Source: Burkholderiales bacterium (GTDB lineage: Bacteria > Pseudomonadota > Gammaproteobacteria > Burkholderiales > SG8-41). Taken from it: DNA of 40,407 nt. Numbering within the stretch: the stretch's first letter is position 1; every line of letters starts with the position of its first letter. Below the pieces are notes generated by a model. The model saw only the letters and a program-made list of their open reading frames with translations, did no database searches and was not told the DNA's origin. Below, in pieces: positions 24,242-32,632 of the stretch. The translations under genes and the position numbers were made by a program. The DNA lies in assembly GCA_030683105.1 (NCBI GenBank), contig JAUXMZ010000018.1, positions 1 through 40,407 on the forward strand. Direction: 5' to 3'.

Positions 24242-25144
24242 GTGGCTGAACAAAAAGTTGGCGTGGTTGGACTGGGCAATATGGGCGGCGGCATTGCCCG
24301 CAATTTTCAAAAAGCAGGCATACCGCTCATGGTGTGGGACGTCGCGCCTGCGGCGCGCACTGCATTTGGCGCACTGGCCGGCGTCGAGATTGCACCGCCG
24401 GGCGACATGGCGGCGGTCTGCACCATGATCATCTTCGTCGTTCCGGCGACGCCGGAGATCGCGTCGTGCTTCGAAGGCAAGGATGGCGTTCTGGCGCGCG
24501 CCGCCCAGGGGCTCGTCGTCTACGACTTCACGACCTCGGATCCGGTTGCCACCAAGGCACTCGCCGCGCGCGCGGCGGAACACGGCATCGCCTATCTCGA
24601 CGCCGGCATGAGCGGCGGCGCCACGGGCGCCGATGCCGGAACGCTGACGCTGATGCTCGGCGGCGACAAGGCGGCATTCGAGCGCACGCGCACCCTGCTC
24701 GACGCGATCGCCGAGCGGATTTTCCACCTGGGCGGCAGCGGCGCCGGCCATACCCTGAAGCTCATCCACAACATGGTCTGCCACACGATCTTTCTGGCGA
24801 CCTGCGAGGGCGGCCGCATGGCCGAAGCCGCCGGCATCAAGCTCGCCGACATGATCGCTGTCTTCAACGTGGCGAACGCCCGCAGCTACGCCAGCGAAGT
24901 GCGCTTCCCCAAACACATCCTGTCGGGCAAGTGGGATGCCCGTTCGCGCGTTTACAATCTGCGCAAGGATTTATCGATGGCGGTCGGCCTGGCCGGCGCG
25001 CTGGCCACGAAAGTGCCGCTGGGCACCGTCACCAGCGACTTCCTCGACGTGGCGATCGCCCACGGCATGACCGAAACCGACTATTCTCGCCTCTACGAAC
25101 GGTTCGACGAAATCGTTGTGGATATCGGAAAAAAGCGGAAGTAA
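24242..25144 (+). CDS. 3-hydroxyisobutyrate dehydrogenase-family oxidoreductase (first)
   Basis: A 300-aa beta-hydroxyacid dehydrogenase. The NAD(P) fold is KVGVVGLGNMGGGIARNF, the substrate block is DAGMSGGATGADAGTL, and the catalytic Lys and Asn are in GAGHTLKLIHNM. The last part is the all-alpha dimerisation domain. GTG at 24242 is the start, 8 bp after AGGGGGA. It may oxidise a hydroxy acid or reduce a semialdehyde made from the lactonase and VOC steps upstream. Identity within the family (HibD, GarR, GlxR) cannot be settled by eye. Confidence 0.88.
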   Translation: MAEQKVGVVGLGNMGGGIARNFQKAGIPLMVWDVAPAARTAFGALAGVEIAPPGDMAAVCTMIIFVVPATPEIASCFEGKDGVLARAAQGLVVYDFTTSDPVATKALAARAAEHGIAYLDAGMSGGATGADAGTLTLMLGGDKAAFERTRTLLDAIAERIFHLGGSGAGHTLKLIHNMVCHTIFLATCEGGRMAEAAGIKLADMIAVFNVANARSYASEVRFPKHILSGKWDARSRVYNLRKDLSMAVGLAGALATKVPLGTVTSDFLDVAIAHGMTETDYSRLYERFDEIVVDIGKKRK

Positions 25145-25150
25145 GAACGG

Positions 25151-25216
25151 GCGCGTCTTGCAGTCATACCTACTCTCGCCTATGGGAAATGAGGGCTTGC
25201 AAGACCTGGCTCCAAC
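25151..25216. repeat. Hairpin repeat copy 1 (GTCTTGCA ... TGCAAGAC)
   Basis: GTCTTGCA (25157-25164) pairs with TGCAAGAC around a loop that contains CTCTCGCCTATGGGAAAT. It fills the spacer between the convergent dehydrogenase and glgC genes, so it may act as a terminator. Related copies are at 26983, 27569 and 27738. Confidence 0.65.
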
Positions 25217-25243
25217 ATTTCGGGCGAGCCGCCGCCGGCGGCG

Positions 25244-26569
25244 TCACCTGACATAGTAGACCTTCTGTCCCAGCATCTCCGGAGTAACCAGCGTAATTCC
25301 TTTGTCCGTGACGTGAAAGCGTTGCCGGTCGCGTGCCGGATCGACGCCGATCTGGGTGCCGTCGCTGATTTCACAGCCGCGGTCCGTCACGACCCGCTTC
25401 AGCACCACTTTGCGGCCTATCCGCACATTCGGGAGTATCACCGAGTCCTCGATCAGGCTGCCGCTCTCGATGCGGACGTCGGAGAACAACAGCGAACGGC
25501 GCACCGTCGCTCCGCTGACGATACAGCCCCCGGACACCAGCGTATCAACGGCCATGCCGCGCCGGTCGTCGTCGTCGAACACGAATTTCGCCGGCGGCAA
25601 CTGGTCCTGGTAAGTCCAGATCGGCCAGTCACGGTCATACATATTGAACTCCGGCACCACCTTGGTGAGCTCCGTGTTGGCTTCCCAATAGGCATCGACC
25701 GTGCCGACATCGCGCCAATACGGCCTGTCGCCGGCTTTTGTGCCGACGCAGCTATCGCCGAAGCGATGCGCAAACACCCGGTAGCGGGATGCAATGTGGG
25801 GAATCACGTCCTTGCCGAAATCGTGCGACGAACGCGGGTCGTCGGCATCGCGTATCAGTTGTTCATAAAGGAAATCGGCATTGAACACGTAAATGCCCAT
25901 GCTGGCCAGAGCCTGGTCCGGCTGCCCCGGTATCGGCTGCGGCTGCTCAGGCTTTTCGGTGAAGCTGGTCACGCGGTCATCCCCGTCGACGCCCATGACA
26001 CCGAAGGCGCGCGCGTCCTGCAGCGGCACTTCCACGCACCCCACCGTCATGTCGGCCTGGCGGGTCACGTGAAAAGCGATCATGCGGCCATAGTCCATCT
26101 TGTAGATGTGGTCGCCCGAGAGTACGAGCACATATTTTGGCGAATGCCGGCGCACCACCCCGAGGTTCTGGAACACCGCATCGGCGGTGCCGCTATACCA
26201 GGCCTCTCCCAACTGCTGCTGCGCCGGCAGCAACTCGATGAATTCCTCGAAGCGGCCGTCGAGGAAGCTCCAGCCGCGCTGGATGTGGCGGATCAGGCTG
26301 TGCGCCTTGTATTGAGTCGCCACGCCGATGCGGCGGATACCCGAATTCACGCAATTCGAGAGGGTGAAATCGATGATGCGGAATTTGCCGCCGAACGGCA
26401 CGGACGGCTTCGCGCGCCATTTGGTCAGTTCGTGCAGGCGGCTGCCGCGCCCGCCCGCCAGCACCAGGGCGAACGCATCGCGCGTCAACGCGCTGACGAA
26501 CCGCGGCGTCTCCGGCGGATCCCGTGCCTCGGCATGCTCCTCGTGCCGGCCGTTTTTGTCGATTGACAT
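25244..26569 (-). CDS. glgC: Glucose-1-phosphate adenylyltransferase
   Basis: A 441-aa ADP-glucose pyrophosphorylase, the first committed enzyme of glycogen synthesis. It carries the nucleotide-binding AFALVLAGGRGSRLHELT, the KWRAKPSVPFGGKFRIIDF block with the allosteric/catalytic Arg and Lys, LSGDHIYKMDYG with the metal Asp, and a C-terminal left-handed beta-helix. The ATG at 26569 is chosen; an ATG at 26581 is also possible. No glgA or glgB is beside it. A palindromic MITE-like element lies 63 bp upstream of this start and may have altered its promoter. Confidence 0.92.
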   Translation of the reverse strand: MSIDKNGRHEEHAEARDPPETPRFVSALTRDAFALVLAGGRGSRLHELTKWRAKPSVPFGGKFRIIDFTLSNCVNSGIRRIGVATQYKAHSLIRHIQRGWSFLDGRFEEFIELLPAQQQLGEAWYSGTADAVFQNLGVVRRHSPKYVLVLSGDHIYKMDYGRMIAFHVTRQADMTVGCVEVPLQDARAFGVMGVDGDDRVTSFTEKPEQPQPIPGQPDQALASMGIYVFNADFLYEQLIRDADDPRSSHDFGKDVIPHIASRYRVFAHRFGDSCVGTKAGDRPYWRDVGTVDAYWEANTELTKVVPEFNMYDRDWPIWTYQDQLPPAKFVFDDDDRRGMAVDTLVSGGCIVSGATVRRSLLFSDVRIESGSLIEDSVILPNVRIGRKVVLKRVVTDRGCEISDGTQIGVDPARDRQRFHVTDKGITLVTPEMLGQKVYYVR

Positions 26570-26632
26570 GTCGTATCCCATCAAAGGCGACAACAGCGCT
26601 TCGGTCCTGTGCCCGGACCGTCGTTCAACTTA

Positions 26633-26898
26633 GAGTCCCTAACATAATGAAACGCGTGATGCGCTGGCACGATTTTGGCTCAGGACGCGAAGCTTCCCGC
26701 AGCCAATATCGCGAATATTGGCAAGGGGAGCGACAATGTCATGGGCCAAAACTCGTGCCAGCCCGAAGGGTTGCGGCCAAAATCGGCGCTGACTTTGTCG
26801 GCCGCCTTGACCATATTCGCGATATGCTCTACGCCGTCCTTCGCGTCATCCCCAATTTTGACTCGCAACGCACACGTGTTTCATTATGTTAGGGACTC
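26633..26898. mobile_element. Palindromic MITE-like element with TA or TTA target duplication
   Basis: A 266-bp element. The ends are perfect inverted repeats for the first 21 bp (GAGTCCCTAACATAATGAAAC), and the two arms align without gaps, with decreasing identity, toward the centre, so the whole element is an imperfect palindrome. TTA flanks both ends (26630-26632 and 26899-26901), consistent with a TA target duplication as in IS630/Tc1 elements, or TTA. It encodes no transposase. Open frames inside are parts of the two arms. Confidence 0.72.
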
Positions 26899-26901
26899 TT
26901 A

Positions 26902-27103
26902 GACTAAGCCCTGCGCTCTGGCGGCAGCTTGACCTAAATCAACCGGGGAGTTTTTTCGGGCGTTGGCACACGCCCGAAACTGACTATGGGAAATGCCGGA
27001 TGGCAGGACCTGATCCCTATGGTGTTTTGGTTTTTTCTTGATTTTGCGACGAATCAGGAACGAAAACTTTTCTGATCATCTCCAAATATTCAGATTTGAA
27101 GTC
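26902..27103. repeat. Spacer with hairpin repeat copy 2
   Basis: No gene is seen. 26983-27020 reads CTATGGGAAATGCCGG then TGGCAGGACCTGATCCCTATGG, similar to the copies at 25183 and 27741. The rest is unremarkable. Confidence 0.5.
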
Positions 27104-27495
27104 CTAGTTTTCGCAGTGGCGTCCCGGGCCTTCTCCTGACCCGCTTAGACGCCCGACCCAGCCCGGGCCCTGATCTGGCCTGACCAGAACCGCAAGCGTT
27201 GACTGCGTCTGTTTATCTTCGATGATCCAATGGAATTTTTTAACGTTCATGGATTCCGGGAAGACAGTGTGTGCATATACTTTCCGAATGTATCTTCCGC
27301 TTGGCACAGATAGCTGAAGTAAATGCTGCCCAAGGCCCAATCCCACGTCGGAATCAGCACAAATACCGTCACGCTGAAGAATCCTGCGAGCCATTTGGCT
27401 TTTCTGTTTTTTTGCCGCGTTAAGACTACCCACGTAACCAAAACCGCGGCTAGAAGGTAAGCACCGAGTACCATCAAAATGGTAAACGTGATCAT
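27104..27495 (-). pseudogene. Frameshifted gene for a small membrane protein
   Basis: From the ATG at 27495, two hydrophobic segments (MITFTILMVLGAYLLAAVLV, and AGFFSVTVFVLIPTWDWALG) and the block YFSYLCQAEDTFGK are read, then a premature stop at 27247-27249. In the next frame the sequence continues as KVYAHTVFPESMNVKKFHW, which fits the known pattern of this family, where a LC..E.G.KVY.TV.LP segment follows the membrane part. One missing base near 27277-27283, in CGGAAAG, explains this. Intact, the product would be near 130 aa. A sequencing error is the alternative. Confidence 0.6.
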
Positions 27496-27867
27496 TTAAC
27501 GCCTCGCGCTGGTCCGGTCCGGTAGTCGTAAACTCAGGTATCACGGGGCGACGGAGTCTGCGGGACGACGGGGCAGGTCTGGCAATCATACATTCTCTCG
27601 CTTATGAAATATTGGACTGCAGACCGGACCTCCTCGTGTGCACCGGGCATCGTCACCCGCGACTGCCTCGACGCGAAAGCCGGCCAATCGCAGGCGCAAG
27701 AAATATTGTAAGTATTTGAATATATTGATATTTAACTTGCCATAGGAAATCCGGGATTACAAGGCCCGGTTCCTATGGCACTCGCGCTATATAGTCGAAT
27801 CCGGCGAGAGGCGCTAAGATGCATGTTCGTCGGGCTGGCTTCCGCCCGGCAATATCCAGGAGGCGGC
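27496..27867. repeat. Spacer with hairpin repeat copies 3 and 4
   Basis: No gene is seen. Copy 3 (27569-27635) has GGTCTGGCAATCATAC, CTCTCGCTTATGAAAT and CTGCAGACC. Copy 4 (27738-27780) is a strong hairpin: TGCCATAGGAA pairs with TTCCTATGGCA, and an inner CCGGG pairs with CCCGG. Copy 4 could end transcription toward either side. Confidence 0.6.
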
Positions 27868-28077
27868 ATGGAAACCCTCTACAAGTGGCGAGTGCAGGAA
27901 AAAGACAAGCGCGGCCGGATGCGCTGGCGCATGGTCAGAACGCCCATGACCGAAGAGACCGCCCGCTTCTGGGCAGCCAATAACGACAAGATCATCGAGC
28001 GCATCGATGCGCCGGTGGCATCGCTGAGGACATCGCGGCCAGTCCCCGCCAGCAGAGCGGTGTATCGTAATTCGTGA
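27868..28077 (+). CDS. Small hypothetical protein (69 aa)
   Basis: The ATG at 27868 follows a strong AGGAGG. The product METLYKWRVQEKDKRGRMRW continues with a compact charged domain (TPMTEETARFWAANNDKIIERIDAP) and a loose tail. The first 54 residues look like a real short family found near stress or membrane genes; I cannot name it. The stop codon is part of a heptad repeat (28074-28094), so the tail may have been altered by the repeat. An upstream in-frame start at 27775 lies in hairpin-repeat DNA and is rejected. Confidence 0.6.
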   Translation: METLYKWRVQEKDKRGRMRWRMVRTPMTEETARFWAANNDKIIERIDAPVASLRTSRPVPASRAVYRNS

Positions 28078-28094
28078 CAGGTGACTTGTGACTG
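28074..28094 (+). repeat. Heptad tract (3 units) starting at a stop codon
   Basis: GTGACAG, GTGACTT and GTGACTG. The first unit contains the TGA stop of the 69-aa gene. Same orientation rule as the other tracts. Confidence 0.75.
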
Positions 28095-28327
28095 GCAAGC
28101 GGGCGCGTAACCGCCGGTCGTCTTAAGAATAATTTGCAGCGCTGATCTCTCCCCAAGCTGCTGCGCCAAATATCCGGGCCCATGTACAGCAACAGGCCGG
28201 GTGTCGATTCCAGGATCTGCGCGTCTTCACAGCGATAGACTTCCATTGCCGCTTGACTCACGGCCAGCCAAAGGGCGCATCCATTAGCTGTTAGGATGGT
28301 GCCGTGATTTGATCAGGAGGAAATGTC

Positions 28328-29053
28328 GTGAGTCCAAAGCTGGGCGTCCTGGGCGGCATGGGGCCGATGGCCACTGTCGACTTTTTGCATAAACTCGTCG
28401 ACCGAACGCCGGCGCAGGCCGACCACGAGCACATCCCCGTCATCGTTCATTCGGTGCCTCAGCTCCCTGACCGGATGCAGGCCATTTTCGACAACGGCGC
28501 CTCACCGTTGCCCAAGCTGATGGAGGCGATAGAAACGCTGCAAGCCGCCGGTGCTGTGTGCATCGCCATGCCGTGCAACACGGCGCACTACTGGTACGAA
28601 GAATTCGAACCTTCCGCCAAAGTGCCGTTCCTGCATATCGCGGACACCGCCCTGGCGGCAATCGACAGCGGCAATCTGTCCGGCGCCTGTCTCGGGCTGA
28701 TGGGCACCCGCGGCACGCTGAAAGCCGGCTTCTATCAGAAGCGATTTGCTGCGCGCCGTGTCGATTGCATGATTACGCCGCCTGATGACCAGCAAAATCT
28801 GGTCGATCCGGCCATCAAGGCGATCAAGGCCAATGACCTGGCTCGGGCGACCCCTTTGATCGAGCGCGCAGTAGAGCGCCTGCTGGAGCAGGGCGCCACC
28901 TCGGTAGTGTTGGCATGTACCGAATTACCCGTTGTTCTGAATCGGCTCAAACCCGAGCTTGCGGCACATTGCATAGACGTGACCATCGCCCTGGCTGATG
29001 CCTGCATCGGCTGGTGGCAGTCGAACCAGAACACCAACAACCGGTCTCATTAA
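28328..29053 (+). CDS. Aspartate/glutamate racemase family protein
   Basis: A 241-aa cofactor-independent racemase. Both catalytic cysteines are present, Cys83 in AMPCNTAHYW and Cys197 in LACTELP, and the N-terminus has LGVLGGMGPMATVDF. This makes interconversion of D- and L-aspartate (or glutamate) the likely reaction. GTG at 28328 follows AGGAGG with 7 bp spacing. It appears to be transcribed alone. Some relatives act on hydantoins or other amino acids, so the substrate is the less certain part. Confidence 0.9.
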   Translation: MSPKLGVLGGMGPMATVDFLHKLVDRTPAQADHEHIPVIVHSVPQLPDRMQAIFDNGASPLPKLMEAIETLQAAGAVCIAMPCNTAHYWYEEFEPSAKVPFLHIADTALAAIDSGNLSGACLGLMGTRGTLKAGFYQKRFAARRVDCMITPPDDQQNLVDPAIKAIKANDLARATPLIERAVERLLEQGATSVVLACTELPVVLNRLKPELAAHCIDVTIALADACIGWWQSNQNTNNRSH

Positions 29054-29114
29054 CTGATATGGCGGTTATGATGGCCGCATCCCGGCAAGGCAATGTGAAT
29101 TTGATGGAGATGGC

Positions 29115-29516
29115 ATGAGTCTGAAGCGTCCCAATATCATCCTGATCACTTCCGATCAACAGCGCGCCGATTGCAACGGCGTCGACCAGCTCGATTTCTT
29201 TCTTGGCAAGCAGGAGAAATCAAACCGCGAGGGCTTCGTGTTCTACATCAAGCAGGAACTACGTGCGGCGAAGTGGCGCGACTGGAAAATGCACATGATC
29301 TGGGAGCCGGAGCCGAACACCGGGCCGATCCATCTTGAGACGCCGTGGATTTTCAATGTCACGCGCGATCCCAAAGAAGAGACCGAAGTGGGCACGGAAT
29401 GCGGTTGGGTGCGGGGTCCGTTCCGGCGCCTGATCGACGGCTTTCAGGCCAGCCTCAAACAAAATCCGCCGATACCTCCGGGCGCGCCGGACGATTATGT
29501 GCCAACCAGTCGATAG
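29115..29516 (+). pseudogene. Sulfatase with large in-frame internal deletion
   Basis: The 133-aa product joins the first residues of a sulfatase (RPNIILITSDQQRADC, with the metal-binding Asp) directly to its C-terminal part (GVDQLDFFLGKQEKSNREG ... KWRDWKMHMIWEPE ... TPWIFNVTRDPKEE). Everything between, including the CxPxR site that makes formylglycine, is missing; family members are roughly 400-550 aa. The frame is kept across the join (near 29176), and GGAGATGGC precedes the ATG, so a short protein could still be made, but it cannot be a sulfatase. Confidence 0.8.
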
Positions 29517-29559
29517 ACCCGTTTAATAATGGATGGGCTCTGTATCACCCGATTAAGTG

Positions 29560-29618
29560 CCGGGGGCAGTAGGGCGGCACATGGGTTCAGGCAATCGGCG
29601 TTGCGACCAGGGGTTACG
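29560..29618. repeat. Long intergenic repeat, internally deleted copy
   Basis: CGGGGGCAG, the left end of the repeat at 30077, is joined directly to its right end (GGCGGCACATGGGTTC ... CAATCGGCGTTGC ... CCAGGGG). About 240 bp of the full copy is absent. Confidence 0.55.
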
Positions 29619-29692
29619 CATCACGGAGAATGACTCCGGCCCTTCCGGAATTCGCATGCCGGTGCAGGACCCGCATCAGGCGCACTTCCGCG

Positions 29693-29902
29693 TCACTCCT
29701 CCAGGGCAAACCCGATCTTGATCGTGACCTGCCATTGGCTGACCGCGCCCTTTTCGATATGGCCGCGCACCCCCACCATCTCGAACCAGCGCATGTTGTG
29801 CACCGTCTTCGCTGCCCGGCCCACGGCGTTTTTGATCGCGTCTTCCATGTTGGTGCCGGACGTGCCGGTGAGTTCGAGTGATTTGTAAACGTGATTGGTC
29901 AT
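29693..29902 (-). CDS. Dodecin
   Basis: A 69-aa protein. The sequence SLELTGTSGTNMEDAIKNAV, then RWFEMVGVRGHIEKG, then QWQVTIKIGFALEE is the dodecin pattern, with the flavin-stacking Trp and the adjacent Gln. Dodecins are 12-mers that store flavins or, in some cases, CoA. The gene is single, and GGAGAACC precedes the ATG. Confidence 0.92.
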   Translation of the reverse strand: MTNHVYKSLELTGTSGTNMEDAIKNAVGRAAKTVHNMRWFEMVGVRGHIEKGAVSQWQVTIKIGFALEE

Positions 29903-30076
29903 GGGTTCTCCTGGGTTGCCTGTTGATTGTCGGTATACAAGAACTGTTGCGTGTGCCGGCGCGCGGCATTCAATTGGCGCAGCGCAGGCCTGGTTTCAAA
30001 GAATAGACGCCCGAATATTTCGGGAATTGATCTGGCGCAAAACAGAATGCGATATTTGAAACCTGACTCATACTTC

Positions 30077-30382
30077 GCCGGGGGCAGCCCGGTAGCTGGT
30101 TACCTTTTCTTGCGCGGCCAAGAAAATGTAACCGAAAAGAAGGCCGCCCAGGTACGCCGTCCCTGATCATTACCTCTTCAGGAATACCCTGTGCTGCTCG
30201 CCCAGCCCGGCGGCCTGCGCAACTCGCGCACCGTCCACACGATTGCTTAATGATCGGGCGTGATATCTCGGTGGGGCTGGATAAATACGCATGGCTCACA
30301 CAGTGCTCGACCGAATTCCCGGGCTGGCCTGCGCTGCTCGGCGGCGCACATGGGTCCGCGAAATCAAGGTAGCAGCTAGGGG
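30077..30382. repeat. Long intergenic repeat, fullest copy, with a 14-bp hairpin
   Basis: It starts with CCGGGGGCAGCCCGG and contains GGTTACCTTTTCTT (30098-30111) paired with AAGAAAATGTAACC (30120-30133), one mismatch, around GCGCGGCC. It ends with GGCGGCGCACATGGGTCC and GCAGCTAGGGG. Other fragments are at 29560, 35443 and 37734. Open frames across it are not coding. It fills most of the 617-bp space between the dodecin and dehydrogenase genes. Confidence 0.65.
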
Positions 30383-30427
30383 ATACGGCTACGCGGTAAA
30401 TTACGTTTCAAAGCGAGTTCTTTCGAT

Positions 30428-30524
30428 TTACCATTAACGATTTACTATTCACGGCTTACCACCACGATTTCCTACTCCCCGCTTTCCACTCCCTATTCCC
30501 CAATCACTCAATCACTCAATCACT
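30428..30524 (-). repeat. Long degenerate heptad tract with octads at a stop codon
   Basis: Ten consecutive 7-bp units from 30428 to 30497 (for example TTACCAT, TAACGAT, TTACTAT, TCACGGC, TTACCAC), then CCC and three perfect 8-bp units CAATCACT (30501-30524). The last octad contains the stop codon (TCA at 30520-30522) of the leftward dehydrogenase gene. Confidence 0.7.
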
Positions 30525-31416
30525 TCTGGATATTCCTGCGCCTGCGGATTTCCTGGATGATGGCGGAATTATCGAACTCGCCCTCGCCATGAGCCAGGCA
30601 TCCTTCAATCAGTTCCAGGTAGACCGTTGCAAGGGGTAACGCCTGTCCCGAGCGTTTCGCGGCTTCCTGCATGAGCAGGAAGTCCTTGCGCGACTGGGAA
30701 AGCTTGGCGTGGGGGGTGAAATCGCTGAGCGCCATCTTTTTGCCGCGATTGTCCATCGTGCGCGAGTACGCGGCCGACCCCTTCAAGACTTCCAGGAATG
30801 GAAGCGGGTCCAGCCCCATCGACTCGGCAAAGGCGAGTCCTTCAGCCATGGCCGCCCGGTTAAGTCCGCCAACAAGATTGACCGCCAGCTTGGCCCGCCC
30901 CCCGGCGCCGACTGCGCCAAGGTGGTAGCGCTGCGGGCAGATCACATCCAGCACCGGTGCCGCGGCGACGGCATCCGCCTGGTTGCCGCCGACCAGACCC
31001 ACGCCGTTGCCCAGCGCGATCTGGTCGCTGTTGCCAGACAGTGGCACCTCGAGAAAGCGCAAACCTTTGCTTTCGATGCGCTGCGCCAGCGCGGCGATGC
31101 GGTTGGGATCGCAGGTGCTGGTGCTGATCACCAAATTCCCGGACGTCAGGTTCATCGGATTACCGGCGGCGGGGCCTTCCACGACCGCCTCGACTTGATC
31201 CGTGCTGAGCACCGAGATGATGATGGTGCCGCACTTGGTTCCCATCTCTCCGAGCGAAACAACTGCAGCTCCGCCAAGGGAGACAAGCGCCGCGTTTCGC
31301 CCGGGATCCAGGTCGTAACCGAAAACGACAAAACCGGCGTTGCGCAGACGTTTCGCGAGAGAAGCGCCTATCAGGCCCAGGCCGACGATGCCTACCGTTT
31401 TAGTATCGATGGCCAT
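30520..31416 (-). CDS. 3-hydroxyisobutyrate dehydrogenase-family oxidoreductase (second)
   Basis: A 298-aa beta-hydroxyacid dehydrogenase with the NAD(P) loop VGIVGLGLIGASLAKRL, the substrate block EVPLSGNSDQIALGNG and the catalytic Lys/Asn in GAGGRAKLAVNLVGG. It is only distantly similar to the enzyme at 24242. It lies 67 bp downstream of a Bug receptor gene in the same direction, so the receptor's ligand may be linked to its substrate (inference). The stop codon is part of an octad repeat. Confidence 0.88.
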   Translation of the reverse strand: MAIDTKTVGIVGLGLIGASLAKRLRNAGFVVFGYDLDPGRNAALVSLGGAAVVSLGEMGTKCGTIIISVLSTDQVEAVVEGPAAGNPMNLTSGNLVISTSTCDPNRIAALAQRIESKGLRFLEVPLSGNSDQIALGNGVGLVGGNQADAVAAAPVLDVICPQRYHLGAVGAGGRAKLAVNLVGGLNRAAMAEGLAFAESMGLDPLPFLEVLKGSAAYSRTMDNRGKKMALSDFTPHAKLSQSRKDFLLMQEAAKRSGQALPLATVYLELIEGCLAHGEGEFDNSAIIQEIRRRRNIQK

Positions 31417-31483
31417 GAATAGACAGGTGCTTGCGGAATGCTTTGATCAAACTCGAACCTGCCGGCGGCTGACAACAGCGCCG

Positions 31484-32461
31484 CTATTGCTTTTCGATGT
31501 TTGCGGCACGCACGATCTCGGCGTAGCGCGCGATGTCGGCAATGAAGGTCTTGCGAAACTCGGCGGGCGGCTGCGCGACGGGCTCGTAGCCGTTCTTGGC
31601 GTAGAACTCGCGCATGCTAGTCACCTGCAGCGCTTTCACGATTTCGGCATGGATGCGGTTGAGGATCGCCGGCGGTGTTTTTGCCGGGGCAAACCAGCCG
31701 TGCCAACCCGCGTCGAACTCGAAGCCGGGCAGGCCCGCTTCGGCGACCGTCGGGATGTCCGGCAGCACGGCCACGCGCTTGGCGCCGGTGAACGCGAGCG
31801 CCCTGATCTTGCCGGCCTGGATCAGCGGCACCGCCGGCGCGGGCGACGGGAAGTTGATCTGCACCTCGTTGCCCATGAGCGCGACGATCGCCGGGCCGCC
31901 GCCCTTATAAGGCACGTGCTGCAGTGAAATGCCGGCCTTCATCGCGAACAGCACCGCGGCGAGATGCTGGCCGTTGCCGATGCCGGGGGAACTGAAGAGC
32001 AGCGTGGTGTTCTTCGCCAGCGCGATCAGTTCTTGCACCGACTTGGCCGGGACCGACGGGTTGATGGTGAGCACGTAACCCGCGCCCCTGACGAAATTGG
32101 TGATCGGCGCGAAGTCTTTCGCCGTGTCATAAGGCAGCGACTTGTACAGACTCGGGTTGACTGCAATCGGGAATGCCGTGCTCAACAGCGTATACCCGTC
32201 TGGCCGCGCCTTGGCCACGATGTCGTAGCCGAGTATGCCGCTCATGCCGCCGCGATTGTCGACCACGACCGAATAAGGCAATTGCGTTTCCAGTTGTTTC
32301 ACGAGCACGCGCGCGAGCGTGTCCACGTTGCCCCCGGGCGGCACGCCAACGACGAGGCGTATGGGCCGCGAGGGATAGGATCCGGCCGGCTGCGCCTGAG
32401 CGACCCCGCATGCGGCTGCAAGCACCGTTGCCAGGGCGATTCCACGAATGAGGGTTTCCAT
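31484..32461 (-). CDS. Bug/TctC-family periplasmic solute receptor
   Basis: A 325-aa receptor with signal peptide (LIRGIALATVLAAACGVAQA), then SYPSRPIRLVVGVPPGGNVDT, YSVVVDNRGGMSGILG and ARPDGYTLLSTAFPIAVN. All are typical of the family's carboxylate-binding cleft. It is divergent from another Bug gene at 32633, with the shared 171-bp region holding both promoters. GGAGGCGGC precedes the ATG. No tctAB genes accompany it. Confidence 0.93.
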   Translation of the reverse strand: METLIRGIALATVLAAACGVAQAQPAGSYPSRPIRLVVGVPPGGNVDTLARVLVKQLETQLPYSVVVDNRGGMSGILGYDIVAKARPDGYTLLSTAFPIAVNPSLYKSLPYDTAKDFAPITNFVRGAGYVLTINPSVPAKSVQELIALAKNTTLLFSSPGIGNGQHLAAVLFAMKAGISLQHVPYKGGGPAIVALMGNEVQINFPSPAPAVPLIQAGKIRALAFTGAKRVAVLPDIPTVAEAGLPGFEFDAGWHGWFAPAKTPPAILNRIHAEIVKALQVTSMREFYAKNGYEPVAQPPAEFRKTFIADIARYAEIVRAANIEKQ

Positions 32462-32632
32462 GCCGCCTCCTGGTTCGGGCCGGGCCGATCAGGCCTGAAC
32501 ATCCATCTTAGCGCGCCTTGCGGCAGAGGGCCAGCCTGAAACATTCGGGAGCAAACCCGATTGGTCCTGGCCCGTGAGACGCCGACTTGCTCCCCGCCTG
32601 CGCTCGCGCTATCGTGAAACTGGAGGCAAAGC

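Noticed and set aside
25313-26566. Long plus-strand open frame opposite glgC
   Set aside because: glgC is convincing along its whole length; the other frame shows no motif or start signal.
26524-26892. Open frames inside the palindromic element upstream of glgC
   Set aside because: They are arms of the palindrome, lack good start signals and match no transposase motif.
27992-28261. 89-codon minus-strand frame starting MSQAAMEVYRCEDAQILEST
   Set aside because: The first part looks somewhat protein-like, but the frame runs into a heptad tract and overlaps the better-supported 69-aa gene; no clear start site.
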